This document shows, piece after piece, positions 1 to 9,185 of a stretch of DNA of 64,000 bases. Under the pieces are notes generated by a model. The model was not told the origin of the DNA and made no database searches. It saw only the letters and a list, made by a program, of their open reading frames with translations. The stretch is from contig JAIBDY010000002.1 of NCBI GenBank assembly GCA_024685995.1, positions 35,469 to 99,468 on the forward strand. Reading direction: 5' to 3'. A program made the position numbers and the translations under genes. This DNA is from Piscirickettsiaceae bacterium (GTDB lineage: Bacteria; Pseudomonadota; Gammaproteobacteria; Nitrosococcales; Methylophagaceae). Numbering within the stretch: position 1 is the first letter of the stretch; every line of letters starts with the position of its first letter.

Positions 1-246
1 GACAAGCGCGGTATGATTCTGGGTATAGGTCTGGATATCTTGGTTTGACATCGCCATGACGAAGACGGCGATTAAATACAATAAAATAAAGCCTTTGAAA
101 ACATAACCCCAACGCCGGCTGCTGCGCTGTTCTTTAATGGCCGCAAAGGCAAGGTCGCGTAGTACTTTCCGTTCCCATGAACTGGCGTCGGTAGCCTCGC
201 TGCTGGGATTGTGGTTAGAAGGTGGAAAGTCACCAAAGGTCGCCAT
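1..246 (-). CDS. sppA: Signal peptide peptidase SppA-type S49 protease, N-terminal fragment
   Basis: Partial gene: 82 codons are visible from the ATG at 246 and it runs off the window's left edge. SppA proteases sit in the inner membrane and degrade cleaved signal peptides. What is visible is a short cytoplasmic head ending in an EQRSSRRWGYVFK segment, followed by one hydrophobic helix (about residues 56-70, FILFYLIAVFVMAMS). This is the usual N-terminus of the short, 36-kDa SppA class. The catalytic Ser/Lys region lies outside the window. The neighbourhood (sppA, HAD phosphatase, rluC, divergent rne) matches the order known in Pseudomonas, which supports the call. The HAD gene ends 63 nt upstream on the same strand, so cotranscription is likely. 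Confidence 0.72.
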   Translation of the reverse strand, partial: MATFGDFPPSNHNPSSEATDASSWERKVLRDLAFAAIKEQRSSRRWGYVFKGFILLYLIAVFVMAMSNQDIQTYTQNHTALV

Positions 247-309
247 AATTTTATTATCCGTATAAGTAAGGAGTGTGGTGGATCATATCAAAAGATAGCA
301 ACAATGTTG

Positions 310-957
310 CTAATTGCTGAGCCATTGTTGGACTTGGTACAAATTTTCGGCGATATATTTGGGCCCACAGGCTTGTAATGCGGCAATGTCATGCGCACCG
401 TGTGTGACCGCTAGGCTATCTGCGCCAGCGTTATGAGCCATATTGAGATCATGGCTTGTATCCCCGATCATGAGCGTTTTATGAGGTGCGACGCCAAGAT
501 AGTCCATTAACTGTTCGATCATCTCTGGGTGCGGCTTAGAATGGCATTCATCGACGCAACGGGTGGCATGGAATAACGCTCCTAATTGGCTACTTTCTAA
601 GACTTTATTCAAACCACGACGACTTTTCCCCGTCGCTACACCTAAAAAGTAGTCTTGTTGGTGTAACTGTTGTATTAATTGCGTTGCATTTTCAAACAGA
701 GGCGCTTCAAAGGGGCTATTGACCCAATTCTGTTGATAGTGGACCCCGAGTTGTTGTCGAGTTTCTGCCTTGAGTTCGGGATATAAGGCAAAAACGGCTT
801 CATTGAGCCCGAGTCCAATAATATGGCTGACTTCGCGATCGGATAGAGGAGCTAAGCCAAGTTGGCTAATACCTAATTGCATGCAGTTGATGATGTGCTG
901 CGTTGAGTCCATTAGGGTGCCATCCCAATCAAAGACAATTAAATCGTATTGTTTCAT
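310..957 (-). CDS. HAD-superfamily phosphatase (phosphoglycolate phosphatase-like)
   Basis: A 215-residue HAD hydrolase. Motif I is DWDGTLMDS (residues 10-18, nucleophile Asp10, acid/base Asp12), followed by a C1 helical cap. A KPHPEM lysine motif lies near residue 141, and the acidic motif GDTSHD near 165 ligates Mg2+. The length and cap type match the Gph/phosphoglycolate phosphatase group, but the substrate cannot be read from sequence. Its start ATG overlaps the rluC stop by 4 nt, so the two are translationally coupled. In Pseudomonas the equivalent gene also sits between rluC and sppA. A house-cleaning phosphatase acting on sugar phosphates or nucleotides is possible. Confidence 0.85.
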   Translation of the reverse strand: MKQYDLIVFDWDGTLMDSTQHIINCMQLGISQLGLAPLSDREVSHIIGLGLNEAVFALYPELKAETRQQLGVHYQQNWVNSPFEAPLFENATQLIQQLHQQDYFLGVATGKSRRGLNKVLESSQLGALFHATRCVDECHSKPHPEMIEQLMDYLGVAPHKTLMIGDTSHDLNMAHNAGADSLAVTHGAHDIAALQACGPKYIAENLYQVQQWLSN

Positions 958-1913
958 GATAAGGTCTTCAGCTGGTTGATAATCTGTTGCAAATGCTCAG
1001 GAACGGGCGCTTCTATCAGGAGCGGCTCATGGCTGCTTGGATGCAAAATACCCAATTTCCAAGCGTGCAAGAACAGTCGCTTCAGTCCCACTTGTTTCAT
1101 GGCCTTATTAAAATCACGTTGGCCATATTTGTCATCGCCAGCGAGAGGATGACCAATGTGAGCAGCATGAACGCGAATTTGATGGGTTCTGCCGGTGAAT
1201 AACACAACTTCCGTTAATTGGGCACTGCTAAACTGGGTCAGAGGAATAAATAAGGTTTCAGCGTATTTGCCTTCAGGATCGACTCTTACCATTCGCTCGC
1301 CCGAGGAGACGGTATTTTTTTGTAAGGGGGCGATAATGCGTTTTTCTTGCTGGCCCCAACTGTCTTTGAGTACAGTTAGGTATCGCTTATTGATATCGTG
1401 TTCGACCATTTGTTGTTGTAAATGGAGCAAAGCCTGTCGGTTTTTTGCGAGCAGTAGGCAGCCCGAAGTGTCGCGATCTAAGCGATGCACGAGTTCTAGA
1501 TAAGGCAGATCTGCTCGAGTAATGCGTAATGCTTCGATAATTCCTTGTTCGATACCGCTGCCTGCATGGACTGCAAGCCCAGAAGGTTTATTGAGGATAA
1601 GTAAGTCCTCATCCTCGAGTAAGACGCTATCGTCCAATTGTTTTCTGATACTGTCGCTAACCGTGGTGATTGGGGTTTGTTCGCGAGTATGGAGCGGTGG
1701 TACACGAACGGAGTCACCCAGTTCAAGTTTATAGGTCTGTTTTTTTCGTCCTTTGTTGACACGGACTTCACCTTTACGCAGGGCGCGATAGATGCGACTT
1801 TTTGGGACGCCTTTTTCGATAGAAAGTAAAAAATTATCGAGACGCTGTCCGGCATTGGCGGCAGTGATTTCGATAAATTGAACTGGGCTGGTTTTCTGGT
1901 CGTTCGAAGTCAT
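954..1913 (-). CDS. rluC: 23S rRNA pseudouridine synthase RluC
   Basis: A 319-residue RluA-family pseudouridine synthase. In E. coli RluC converts U955, U2504 and U2580 of 23S rRNA to pseudouridine. An N-terminal S4 RNA-binding domain spans about residues 20-75 (AGQRLDNFLL...KSRIYRALRKGEVRVN). The catalytic domain follows, with the HRLDRDTSG motif at 143-151 and catalytic Asp146. The FTGRTHQIRVH motif near the C-terminus is also conserved in the family. The gene is divergent from rne, as in E. coli and Pseudomonas, which favours RluC over RluD. It is the first gene of the rluC-HAD-sppA minus-strand unit. Confidence 0.92.
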   Translation of the reverse strand: MTSNDQKTSPVQFIEITAANAGQRLDNFLLSIEKGVPKSRIYRALRKGEVRVNKGRKKQTYKLELGDSVRVPPLHTREQTPITTVSDSIRKQLDDSVLLEDEDLLILNKPSGLAVHAGSGIEQGIIEALRITRADLPYLELVHRLDRDTSGCLLLAKNRQALLHLQQQMVEHDINKRYLTVLKDSWGQQEKRIIAPLQKNTVSSGERMVRVDPEGKYAETLFIPLTQFSSAQLTEVVLFTGRTHQIRVHAAHIGHPLAGDDKYGQRDFNKAMKQVGLKRLFLHAWKLGILHPSSHEPLLIEAPVPEHLQQIINQLKTLS

Positions 1914-2471
1914 AGATTATTATGCTTAGCTATTGCTGATAGCGGGGGGTACTGTTATAGTCATCAGCTGGTCAGGTTTGATGGGCGGTAGTATACCGGA
2001 ATTTCATCAAGTACTGGCCTTAAATATGGCAGCGTCGCTCCCAAAAAATGGTAGATGCGGCGGCCGCTAAACAAGTTTCGAAGCACACGGTTGGCTTTGG
2101 TCAAACGTGATTGGAGCTCTATTCAGAGCAAATACAAGTGGTTCCCCACGCCTTGGTGATAATACAAAAAAATCACTAAGTTAGGACTAGGGTCAGTAAT
2201 TAGAGTTAGTGTGAGTATCCGGCTTGCTACGCCAAGGGGCGATGCGCCGATATCGAGAAAGATCATAAAAATAAGTGATCGAATCGGGTTTTTGTACGCA
2301 ATAAAACAAGAACTACAAGACAGTAAGACAATGTGCAGATGTAAGACGCGTTGTAACTAAACATTAATTGCAAAAGAGATCAGATTGCCGAGCATGCCGA
2401 AAGGGATAGTGGAGCAAGCCTTTCCAGATGAAGGGTAAGTCGACGTGTGGACCTCAAAAAGAGGTTACAGC
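1914..2471. other. Long rluC-rne intergenic region, candidate rne 5' leader
   Basis: 558 bp without a convincing coding region lie between the divergent starts of rluC (1913) and rne (2472). In E. coli the rne mRNA has a long structured leader (about 360 nt) through which RNase E autoregulates its own transcript, and a leader here could serve the same purpose. A small hairpin can be drawn at about 2236-2246 (GGCG-ATG-CGCC). The stretch just before the rne start is purine-rich (AAAAAGAGGTTACAGC), with GAGG as the ribosome-binding site. Promoter positions could not be assigned with confidence. Confidence 0.5.
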
Positions 2472-4841
2472 ATGAAGCGAATTTTAATTAACGCAACACA
2501 TGAAGAAGAGTTGCGTGTAGCGATGATCGATGGTCAACGCTTGTTTGATCTAGATATTGCCGTTCCATCTCGGGAACAGAAAAAAGGTAATATTTACAAA
2601 GGCAAAATCACCAGAGTAGAACCCAGTTTGGAAGCCGTATTTGTTGACTATGGTTCAGAACGACAAGGCTTTTTACCGCTCAAAGACATTTCTAAAAGTT
2701 ATTTTAAACCCCGTAAAAATAATGATGATGGCGACTCTAACAGCCGTATTAATGTACAAGATGTTTTATCTGTAGGCCAAGAGTTAGTCGTCCAAGTTGA
2801 AAAAGAAGAAAGAGGCAATAAAGGCGCCGCGTTAACCACGCTAATAAGTATGGCAGGGCGTTACTTGGTTTTGATGCCAAATAGTCCCCGTGCCGGCGGT
2901 ATTTCTCGACGTATTGAAGGGGATGAGCGTGCCGAATTACAAGAGGCATTACGCGCATTAGAAGTCCCTGAGGGTATGGGGATGATTGTCCGGACAGCTG
3001 GCGTTGGTAAACAAGCCGAAGAGCTACAATGGGATTTAGAATATTTAGTACAGCTCTGGACAGCAATTGATAAGGCGACCGTTGAGCGTGCAGCCCCATT
3101 CTTGGTTTATCAAGAAAGTAATATCATTATCCGTGCCTTACGAGATTATTTACGTAAAGATATTGGCGAGATCTTAGTTGACTCTCCAGACGTTTATCAA
3201 ACGGGGTATGACTTCATGCGCATGGTCATGCCACATGAGTTAAATAAGTTTAAACTCTATCAAGATAAAGTGCCGTTGTTTACGCGCTATCAAATTGAAA
3301 GCCAGATCGAGACTGCATTCCGACATGAGGTGCGCTTGCCTTCAGGGGGCGCGTTAGTTATCGATCCAACAGAAGCGTTGATTTCTATTGACGTGAACTC
3401 AGCCCGAGCTAATAAGGGCGGAGATATTGAAGAAACCGCTTTTAATACTAACTTAGAAGCTGCAGAAGAAATTGCGAGACAATTACGGTTACGTGATCTA
3501 GGCGGTTTGGTTGTCATTGATTTCATCGATATGAGTCCAACACGGCACCAACGTGAAGTTGAGAACCGTTTACGCGAGCATTTGAAAGTCGATCGGGCGC
3601 GCGTCCAAGTGGGCCGTATTTCACGCTTTGGCTTACTTGAAATGTCACGTCAGCGTATTCGTCCATCTTTAGGGGATGCGCATGAGGAAGTTTGCCCGCG
3701 GTGTGCAGGCTTGGGCCATATCCGTGGTGTTGAGTCGCTTGGCTTGGCCGTACTCCGCCTAGTTGAAGAAGAAGCGAGTCGTGAGCGGATCAGCCAATTG
3801 ATTGTACAACTACCTGTGTCCGTGGCGACATTCATGTTGAATGAAAAGCGGGTACAATTGGAAGCGATAGAGCGTCGTCATGGTGCAAAACTACTGTTGA
3901 TTCCTAATCCGCACATGAATACACCGCATTATGATATCGAGCGGGTGAAAGATGGTAGTGAGAAACATGAAGTCAGCCATCATTTGATGGAGACGCCTGA
4001 GCCTGAAATGCCTATCGCTCTAAAAGAAAAACCGATGGTTGAACAAGCGGCGGTAACCGGCGTTTCGCCTGCGGCACCGGCGCCGATGATGGCCGATGAG
4101 AAAGCGAAAGCGGCGGCTGTGGTTCAAGAGGTTAAAAAACCAAGCCTATTAGGTCGTTTATTGAATGTCCTGACCGGAAAACCAGCCGATGCTGAACCCG
4201 AAGAGGTCGTGAAAGAAACGGTTGCGACGCCGACAACGGCACCAGAAGACAGACCCAAACGTGAACATAATAAGCGTCCAAGGAATCGCAACAATAACCG
4301 CCGAAACGCGCGTAAGCGTGAAGACGATGAGGTGATCGATAAAGCGCAATCACCCCAAACTGAATCCAAAGACAGCTCAAAGGACAATGAGGAACAATCT
4401 CAAGGCCGAGGCAATAGCAACAGCCGTCGTTCGCGTCGTGGTGGCCGTCGTCGTAAACCTCGTCAAGATGGTGAGATTAACGTCAATATTCCGGATGATA
4501 AAGGTAATAAGTTACCGCCGGTTAAAAAGGAAGTGGATGGCAACGCGGTTCTGGTCGATAACTCGCCATTACCAAATGGTAACGTGAATGTGGTTGCTGA
4601 GTTGAAAGAGGTCGATGGTAATAAGCCGCCACCCGCGGCTGACAAACCAGTTCGTAAACAAGCGCCAAGACGCCGTAAGGCACCGACAAAGGTACGCACT
4701 GAAAAGGCGGCTGATGCTGCTTCTACAACGGCTGTGGAAAAAAAGTTTGCGATGGCAGATAATGGTGAGACGAAACCGAAACCCGCGCCACGTAAACGTG
4801 CGCCTAGGAAAGTCAAACCTGCAGAAGATGTCAGCGAATAA
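2472..4841 (+). CDS. rne: Ribonuclease E, degradosome endonuclease
   Basis: Essential endoribonuclease for mRNA decay and rRNA/tRNA processing. The ATG at 2472 ([10 protein letters not shown], after a GAGG site) is chosen over the GTG at 2445 because it matches the family N-terminus, giving 789 residues. The S1 domain spans about 37-120. The catalytic DNase I-like domain has Asp307 (SIDVNS) and Asp350 (VVIDFIDM) as Mg2+ ligands. The Zn-link CPRC is at 408-411 (CPxCxGxG). The C-terminal third is disordered, rich in Lys, Arg, Pro and Glu. It holds a short amphipathic stretch ([13 protein letters not shown], about 557-570) like the E. coli membrane-targeting helix, followed by two arginine-rich patches suited to RNA binding. 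Degradosome partner sites cannot be identified by eye. Confidence 0.97.
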   Translation: MKRILINATHEEELRVAMIDGQRLFDLDIAVPSREQKKGNIYKGKITRVEPSLEAVFVDYGSERQGFLPLKDISKSYFKPRKNNDDGDSNSRINVQDVLSVGQELVVQVEKEERGNKGAALTTLISMAGRYLVLMPNSPRAGGISRRIEGDERAELQEALRALEVPEGMGMIVRTAGVGKQAEELQWDLEYLVQLWTAIDKATVERAAPFLVYQESNIIIRALRDYLRKDIGEILVDSPDVYQTGYDFMRMVMPHELNKFKLYQDKVPLFTRYQIESQIETAFRHEVRLPSGGALVIDPTEALISIDVNSARANKGGDIEETAFNTNLEAAEEIARQLRLRDLGGLVVIDFIDMSPTRHQREVENRLREHLKVDRARVQVGRISRFGLLEMSRQRIRPSLGDAHEEVCPRCAGLGHIRGVESLGLAVLRLVEEEASRERISQLIVQLPVSVATFMLNEKRVQLEAIERRHGAKLLLIPNPHMNTPHYDIERVKDGSEKHEVSHHLMETPEPEMPIALKEKPMVEQAAVTGVSPAAPAPMMADEKAKAAAVVQEVKKPSLLGRLLNVLTGKPADAEPEEVVKETVATPTTAPEDRPKREHNKRPRNRNNNRRNARKREDDEVIDKAQSPQTESKDSSKDNEEQSQGRGNSNSRRSRRGGRRRKPRQDGEINVNIPDDKGNKLPPVKKEVDGNAVLVDNSPLPNGNVNVVAELKEVDGNKPPPAADKPVRKQAPRRRKAPTKVRTEKAADAASTTAVEKKFAMADNGETKPKPAPRKRAPRKVKPAEDVSE

Positions 4842-5103
4842 GACGATAACGACACAAGACCTGCTGGCACTGATCGGCCGGCAGGTCACTTTCCAACATC
4901 AGCAATGTGAGATTGTAGAATTGCTTGATGATTGTAAGTTTGTGCTGCAAGTTTTAGAAAATGGTACCAATATTCAAGCAACGCAATATGGCGAAGGTCA
5001 TCGTGCTGTACCGGTAACGCATGTCTTAGCAATTTTTGATGGTGAAGGCGATTTACACGCGGACTTGTTGGCCGCGGGCTTACAGAATTTATTGCCCCAA
5101 TAA
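4828..5103 (+). CDS. Small conserved-looking protein of unknown function downstream of rne
   Basis: A 91-residue ORF starting at ATG 4828 inside the last codons of rne (14-nt overlap, different frame). Codon use and amino-acid composition look real: [20 protein letters not shown] at the start, then a segment resembling a small beta-barrel fold ([20 protein letters not shown]), and an acidic helical tail. No signal peptide, membrane helix or known motif is visible. Overlap with rne suggests translation by coupling. Its 3' end overlaps the 3' end of the convergent kdsB by 15 bp. Function unknown. A nucleic-acid-binding accessory of the degradosome is imaginable from position alone but has no sequence support. 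Confidence 0.6.
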   Translation: MSANKTITTQDLLALIGRQVTFQHQQCEIVELLDDCKFVLQVLENGTNIQATQYGEGHRAVPVTHVLAIFDGEGDLHADLLAAGLQNLLPQ

Positions 5104-5844
5104 GCTTCTTGCTTCGGCTAAATCAGCGGCAGTATCTACACCATGTCCTGGGTCAATTTCAGCCTTTGTTAAGTGAATTTTTTTCCCGTGGAATAATGCC
5201 CTTAGCTGTTCTAATGATTCTTCTTGTTCAATGATACATGGGCTTAACTCGGCATAGTGCGTAAGGAAGCTGGCGCGGTAACCATATAAGCCTATATGTC
5301 GGTAATGCGGTAATTCCGGTGGCAGAGTCGATTGTTGGTCGAAATGATCACGCATCCAAGGAATAGGGGCTCGACTGAAATATAGGGCATAGCCATCACC
5401 ATCCATCACAACTTTGACCACATTTGAGTCAAACACTTGTTTTTCCTGGGTTATTTGACGATATAAGCTGGCGATATCGGCATGGGCATGCTGTGCTAAG
5501 TCTGCGGCGACTTGATTAATGAGTTGTGCGGGTAAACACGGTTCATCACCTTGGACATTAATAATAATGTCATCATCAGCAAATTGATAATGGGCAGCGA
5601 CTTCTGCCAAACGATCGGTACCCGAAGGGTGATTGGCTTTGGTCATACAAACCGTCGCGCCAAAGTTGATTGCTGCCTGTTCAATGCGTTTATCATCTGT
5701 GGCAATAATGACTTCGCTAGCCTCACTTTCCATCGCACGTTCGTATACATGTTGGATCATGGGTTTGCCCGCGATATCTAACAGGGGTTTACCGGGTAGG
5801 CGGCTAGAGGCATAGCGTGCCGGAATGATGATTTTAAAGGACAT
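5089..5844 (-). CDS. kdsB: 3-deoxy-manno-octulosonate cytidylyltransferase (CMP-Kdo synthetase)
   Basis: A 251-residue cytosolic enzyme that activates Kdo with CTP to CMP-Kdo for the lipopolysaccharide inner core. The nucleotide-binding signature IIPARYASSRLPGKPL is at residues 6-21. Further family motifs are IIATDD near 48, HPSGTDRLAEV near 74, and INVQGDEP near 98 (metal-binding Asp). Length is normal for the family. It is the last gene of the minus-strand block msbA-lpxK-ycaR-kdsB, and its ATG overlaps the ycaR stop by one base, so translation is probably coupled. The order lpxK-ycaR-kdsB is the one found in E. coli and Pseudomonas. Confidence 0.96.
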   Translation of the reverse strand: MSFKIIIPARYASSRLPGKPLLDIAGKPMIQHVYERAMESEASEVIIATDDKRIEQAAINFGATVCMTKANHPSGTDRLAEVAAHYQFADDDIIINVQGDEPCLPAQLINQVAADLAQHAHADIASLYRQITQEKQVFDSNVVKVVMDGDGYALYFSRAPIPWMRDHFDQQSTLPPELPHYRHIGLYGYRASFLTHYAELSPCIIEQEESLEQLRALFHGKKIHLTKAEIDPGHGVDTAADLAEARSLLGQ

Positions 5845-6023
5845 TATATTTTTTCATCTGGCGCTAATACACGGGCTTCGTTGATGAGCATCACTGGGAT
5901 GTCGTCACGAATAGGATAGGCGAGCCGGCATACAGGACAAGCCAAGGCCTGTTGGTCTTTCTGGTAGGTCAAGCTGCCTTTGCAATTGGGACAAGCTAAG
6001 ATAGTGAGTAAGGTTTTATCCAT
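5844..6023 (-). CDS. ycaR: YcaR/Trm112-family small zinc-ribbon protein
   Basis: A 59-residue protein read from the ATG at 6023, just under common ORF length cut-offs. It carries two cysteine pairs, CPNC (about residues 11-14) and CPVC (about 29-32), typical of a Trm112/YcaR zinc-ribbon-like fold, followed by the family segment [12 protein letters not shown]. Trm112 proteins stabilise methyltransferases in eukaryotes and archaea; the bacterial YcaR role is not settled. The start overlaps the lpxK 3' end by 8 nt and the stop overlaps kdsB's ATG by one base. The gene is therefore embedded in the lipid A/Kdo operon, as in E. coli. Four Cys are retained, though some bacterial members have lost them. 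Confidence 0.9.
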   Translation of the reverse strand: MDKTLLTILACPNCKGSLTYQKDQQALACPVCRLAYPIRDDIPVMLINEARVLAPDEKI

Positions 6024-7002
6024 GGTGAGGTATTCCTGCTAATTTTGAGAGTATATGGTCTGCTAAGTTATTATCAATGGTTGCTTTGACGGGAATGTAC
6101 CACATATTGTCGGTCGCAAAAGCGCGACATTTGACGGCGTCTTTCTCGGTCATCAAAATCGGCTTTGTATCATTGAATTGTAAATCCATCGCAGTGAAAC
6201 GGTGATGATCGATGAAATAATGCGGCGTGATGTTGAGCCCGCTATCAGTCAGATAGTTAAAAAAGCGTTCTGGATGACCTATCCCGGCAATGGTATGAAC
6301 GGTTTGGTCGGTAAAGTCTGTGAGACTTCGCCGAACGCGACTATCTGCGACGTTAATCACGGGCCCTGGGTTGAGTGTCATCACATAGTCAGCCTGACTG
6401 TTGTGGCCATTAAAGATAATGAAATCAACATGCCGAAGGCGGCCAATGGGTTCACGCATGGGCCCGGCGGGCAGACAATAACGATTTCCAAACAGGCGAA
6501 CGCCATCGATGACAGCGATTTCAATATTGCGTGCTAAGGCGTAATGTTGCAAGCCATCATCGCTGATGATGATATCGCATTGCTGCGTGTCGATGAGGTA
6601 TTGTGCTGCTTCGACTCGGTTAGGGGATACCGCCATGGGACAAAGGGTTTGTTGGCTGATAATGACGGGTTCATCGCCGACTGTGCTTGGTTCGCTAGTC
6701 GGATAGACGGGTTGTGGGTAGTTGTCGGCATGGCCACCGTAACCGCGGCTGATAATCCCGGGTTTATATCCGGCTTGTTTTAAGTGTTCTGCTAACCAAA
6801 TCACGACAGGGGTTTTCCCTGTCCCACCAACTGTAATGTTACCCACGACGATGACAGGGGCAGGTAAGCGTTGTTGTTTCAGTAGCCCCACTTTATAAGC
6901 GAGCTGTCTCAAGGCAATCACGATTTGATACAGCATACTGATAGGTAACAACAATAACCATATAGGCTTGGGTTGATACCAAGAATCGGTGAGCCACTTC
7001 AT
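6016..7002 (-). CDS. lpxK: Tetraacyldisaccharide 4'-kinase (lipid A kinase)
   Basis: A 328-residue inner-membrane-associated kinase that phosphorylates the 4' position of the lipid A disaccharide precursor. One hydrophobic N-terminal helix (about residues 14-30) anchors it. The P-loop is [12 protein letters not shown] (54-65). The GIISRGYGG segment and the [20 protein letters not shown] region are family hallmarks, the latter carrying a catalytic Asp. Length matches the family. It lies 6 nt after msbA, consistent with co-expression of lipid A synthesis and flipping, and overlaps ycaR by 8 nt. Confidence 0.96.
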   Translation of the reverse strand: MKWLTDSWYQPKPIWLLLLPISMLYQIVIALRQLAYKVGLLKQQRLPAPVIVVGNITVGGTGKTPVVIWLAEHLKQAGYKPGIISRGYGGHADNYPQPVYPTSEPSTVGDEPVIISQQTLCPMAVSPNRVEAAQYLIDTQQCDIIISDDGLQHYALARNIEIAVIDGVRLFGNRYCLPAGPMREPIGRLRHVDFIIFNGHNSQADYVMTLNPGPVINVADSRVRRSLTDFTDQTVHTIAGIGHPERFFNYLTDSGLNITPHYFIDHHRFTAMDLQFNDTKPILMTEKDAVKCRAFATDNMWYIPVKATIDNNLADHILSKLAGIPHHG

Positions 7003-7008
7003 GATTGT

Positions 7009-8763
7009 TTATTTATCTTGGAATTGTAAGCGATGGAGTTCGGCATAATGTTGACCTTTCGCTAATAAGGACGCATGGCTACCGGTTTCTACGATTTGAC
7101 CTCGGTGCATAACAATAATCTGATCGGCTTTTTCAATGGTTGATAGGCGGTGTGCTATGACCAGTGTTGTGCGTTGCTTCATCAAGGTTTCTAACGCTGC
7201 TTGAATATGCCTTTCTGCTTCAGTATCTAACGATGCGGTAGCCTCATCGAGTACGAGGATCGGAGCATCTCGCAGTAAGGCTCGGGCGATAGCGATACGT
7301 TGACGTTGTCCTCCTGACAGTAAGACACCATTTTGACCAACCTGAGTTGATAAACCTTGGGGCAATTGCTCGATAAAGTCCCAAGCATGCGCGGCTTTGG
7401 CTGCGGCAACGATGCGCTCATTGCTGATCTGTCCTTGGTAACCATAGATAATATTATTGGCAACTGTATCGTTAAAGAGTACGACCTGTTGGTTCACTAG
7501 CGACATTTGTTGGCGGAGATCGGTGAGCTTTAGATCGTTGATATCGATACCATCAAGTCGAATGCTGCCGTTACTAATGCGGTAAAAACGTGCGAGCAGA
7601 CTGACCAGCGTGGTTTTGCCACTGCCCGAATGTCCAACGAAGGCGATCGTTTCCCCCGGTTTGGCATGAAAAGAGATATCTTTGAGGACGGGACCTTTGT
7701 CATCATTGTAATAAAAGTTGACGTTTTGATATTCAATCTCGCCTTGCGCTTGTTCAAGAGACTGTGTGCCGGTATCTTGTTCTGGCTTTTGGTCTAATAA
7801 CTCGAAGATACTGTGTGAAGCGGCAATACCGGCTTGTAATTTCGAGTTCACTTTGGTGAGTCGCTTTAAAGGTGTCAAAATCATGAACATGGCCGTGACA
7901 AAGGAGATAAAACTACCGACGCTGATTTTTTCTAGCATTTCCGGCAGGGTCGCGAGGTAGATGACACCAGATAATCCGAGGACGGCGATCAGTTGTATGA
8001 GTGGCTGGCTGATGGCTTCGGTCGCAATTTTCTTCATGCGTTGCTGACGGTTTTTTTGGTTAACCTTTTCAAAGCGTTTCGTTTCGTATCGTTGGCTGCC
8101 AAAGGTTTTGACTTCACGTTGACCATCTATTATTTCGCTGCAGATATGGCCGACATCCCCCATCGAATCTTGAATGGATTTGCTGATGCTCCGAAAGCGA
8201 GTGCTGATTTTATAAACTAGGTAGCCAATGATAGGGACTGTCGTGAGGATGATCAGTGACAATAAGCCATTGAGGTAAATCATCCAAGCTAATAAACCGA
8301 GTATCGTCAGGGTATCTCGGATTAAGGTCAAAATAGCATCCGTTGTGGCGTTAGCGACTTGTTCGACGTCATAAAGTAGCTTCGACATTAGTTGGCCCGT
8401 TGTACTTTGGTCATAAAAACTGGCCGGTAATGAAATTAGCCGTTCAAACATTTCGGTACGCAAATTTTTAATGATATTCCGTGCAATCCAACCGAGACCA
8501 TATTCAGTGAAGAAGTTTGCAACACCTCTAATGAGGAATAAACCAATTAAGCCCAGCGGTAGCAGCTTGATTGTTTGTGGATCTCGTTCGACAAAACTCC
8601 CATCGAGCAAGGGTTTCATCATTGCTGCGAGACCGGTTTCTGTCGCTGCAAAGACCGCCATCGCAAAAATAGCGGCAGAAAAAACAAGCCAGTAGGGTTT
8701 GACGTACGTTAAAAGGCGACGATAGATATCACTCGCCGTCATATCCGAAGTATTTGGGTTCAT
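7009..8763 (-). CDS. msbA: Lipid A export ABC transporter MsbA
   Basis: A 584-residue half-transporter that flips lipid A-core across the inner membrane as a homodimer. The membrane domain with about six helices occupies residues 20-300. The ATPase domain then has Walker A GHSGSGKTT (377-385), signature LSGGQRQRIAIARAL and Walker B ILVLDEATASLD, plus the H-loop histidine in VIAHRLSTIEKAD. Size and motif order are canonical. The start overlaps the exbD stop by 4 nt and lpxK follows after 6 nt, matching the gammaproteobacterial exbBD-msbA-lpxK order. Confidence 0.96.
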   Translation of the reverse strand: MNPNTSDMTASDIYRRLLTYVKPYWLVFSAAIFAMAVFAATETGLAAMMKPLLDGSFVERDPQTIKLLPLGLIGLFLIRGVANFFTEYGLGWIARNIIKNLRTEMFERLISLPASFYDQSTTGQLMSKLLYDVEQVANATTDAILTLIRDTLTILGLLAWMIYLNGLLSLIILTTVPIIGYLVYKISTRFRSISKSIQDSMGDVGHICSEIIDGQREVKTFGSQRYETKRFEKVNQKNRQQRMKKIATEAISQPLIQLIAVLGLSGVIYLATLPEMLEKISVGSFISFVTAMFMILTPLKRLTKVNSKLQAGIAASHSIFELLDQKPEQDTGTQSLEQAQGEIEYQNVNFYYNDDKGPVLKDISFHAKPGETIAFVGHSGSGKTTLVSLLARFYRISNGSIRLDGIDINDLKLTDLRQQMSLVNQQVVLFNDTVANNIIYGYQGQISNERIVAAAKAAHAWDFIEQLPQGLSTQVGQNGVLLSGGQRQRIAIARALLRDAPILVLDEATASLDTEAERHIQAALETLMKQRTTLVIAHRLSTIEKADQIIVMHRGQIVETGSHASLLAKGQHYAELHRLQFQDK

Positions 8764-9185
8764 GGTGTCTTTGTCGATGTTTGGCGAGTGGCTAAGGTGA
8801 GACGTGTGTAACCTAATTGTTGGGCAATATCCATTGCAGTGACAATATGCTGATATTCAGCATTGGCATCGGCACTGATAATGATATGGGGATCTTGTGT
8901 GTCGCCTACGGCCTGTTTAAGCAGCGCAGTTATGCGACTATGATCAGGTTCCAGTATGGTCGTTTCAGCAATGATAAATTGACCTTCGGCATTAATAATG
9001 ATGTCGATAGGTGCTTGTTTTTCGGTTAAGACTTGGCCTGTCGCTTCAGGTAAATCGACTTTGAGTGAGCTTTCGCGAATAAAGCTGGTGGAAACCATAA
9101 AAAACAGCAGCAATAGAAAAACAACGTCAATCATTGGGGTGAGATTAACATCGGGCTCTTCTGGTTGATGAGGGGATAGTTTCAC
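8760..9185 (-). CDS. exbD: ExbD/TolR-family energy-coupling protein
   Basis: A 141-residue inner-membrane protein with a single N-terminal helix carrying the family motif LTPMIDVVFLLLLFFMVST (about residues 15-33). Its Asp19 is the proton-path residue. The rest is periplasmic. ExbD works with ExbB to transduce proton motive force. No tonB is seen nearby, and in this comEC/msbA context the partner is unknown. The start overlaps the exbB stop by 4 nt and the stop overlaps the msbA start by 4 nt, so all three are probably coupled. Confidence 0.93.
   Translation of the reverse strand: MKLSPHQPEEPDVNLTPMIDVVFLLLLFFMVSTSFIRESSLKVDLPEATGQVLTEKQAPIDIIINAEGQFIIAETTILEPDHSRITALLKQAVGDTQDPHIIISADANAEYQHIVTAMDIAQQLGYTRLTLATRQTSTKTP

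Noticed and set aside
1980..2069. A 29-codon ATG frame (MGGSIPEF...) in the rluC-rne gap
   Set aside because: No ribosome-binding site, no protein-like composition and no partner; it is explained as chance in a non-coding leader.
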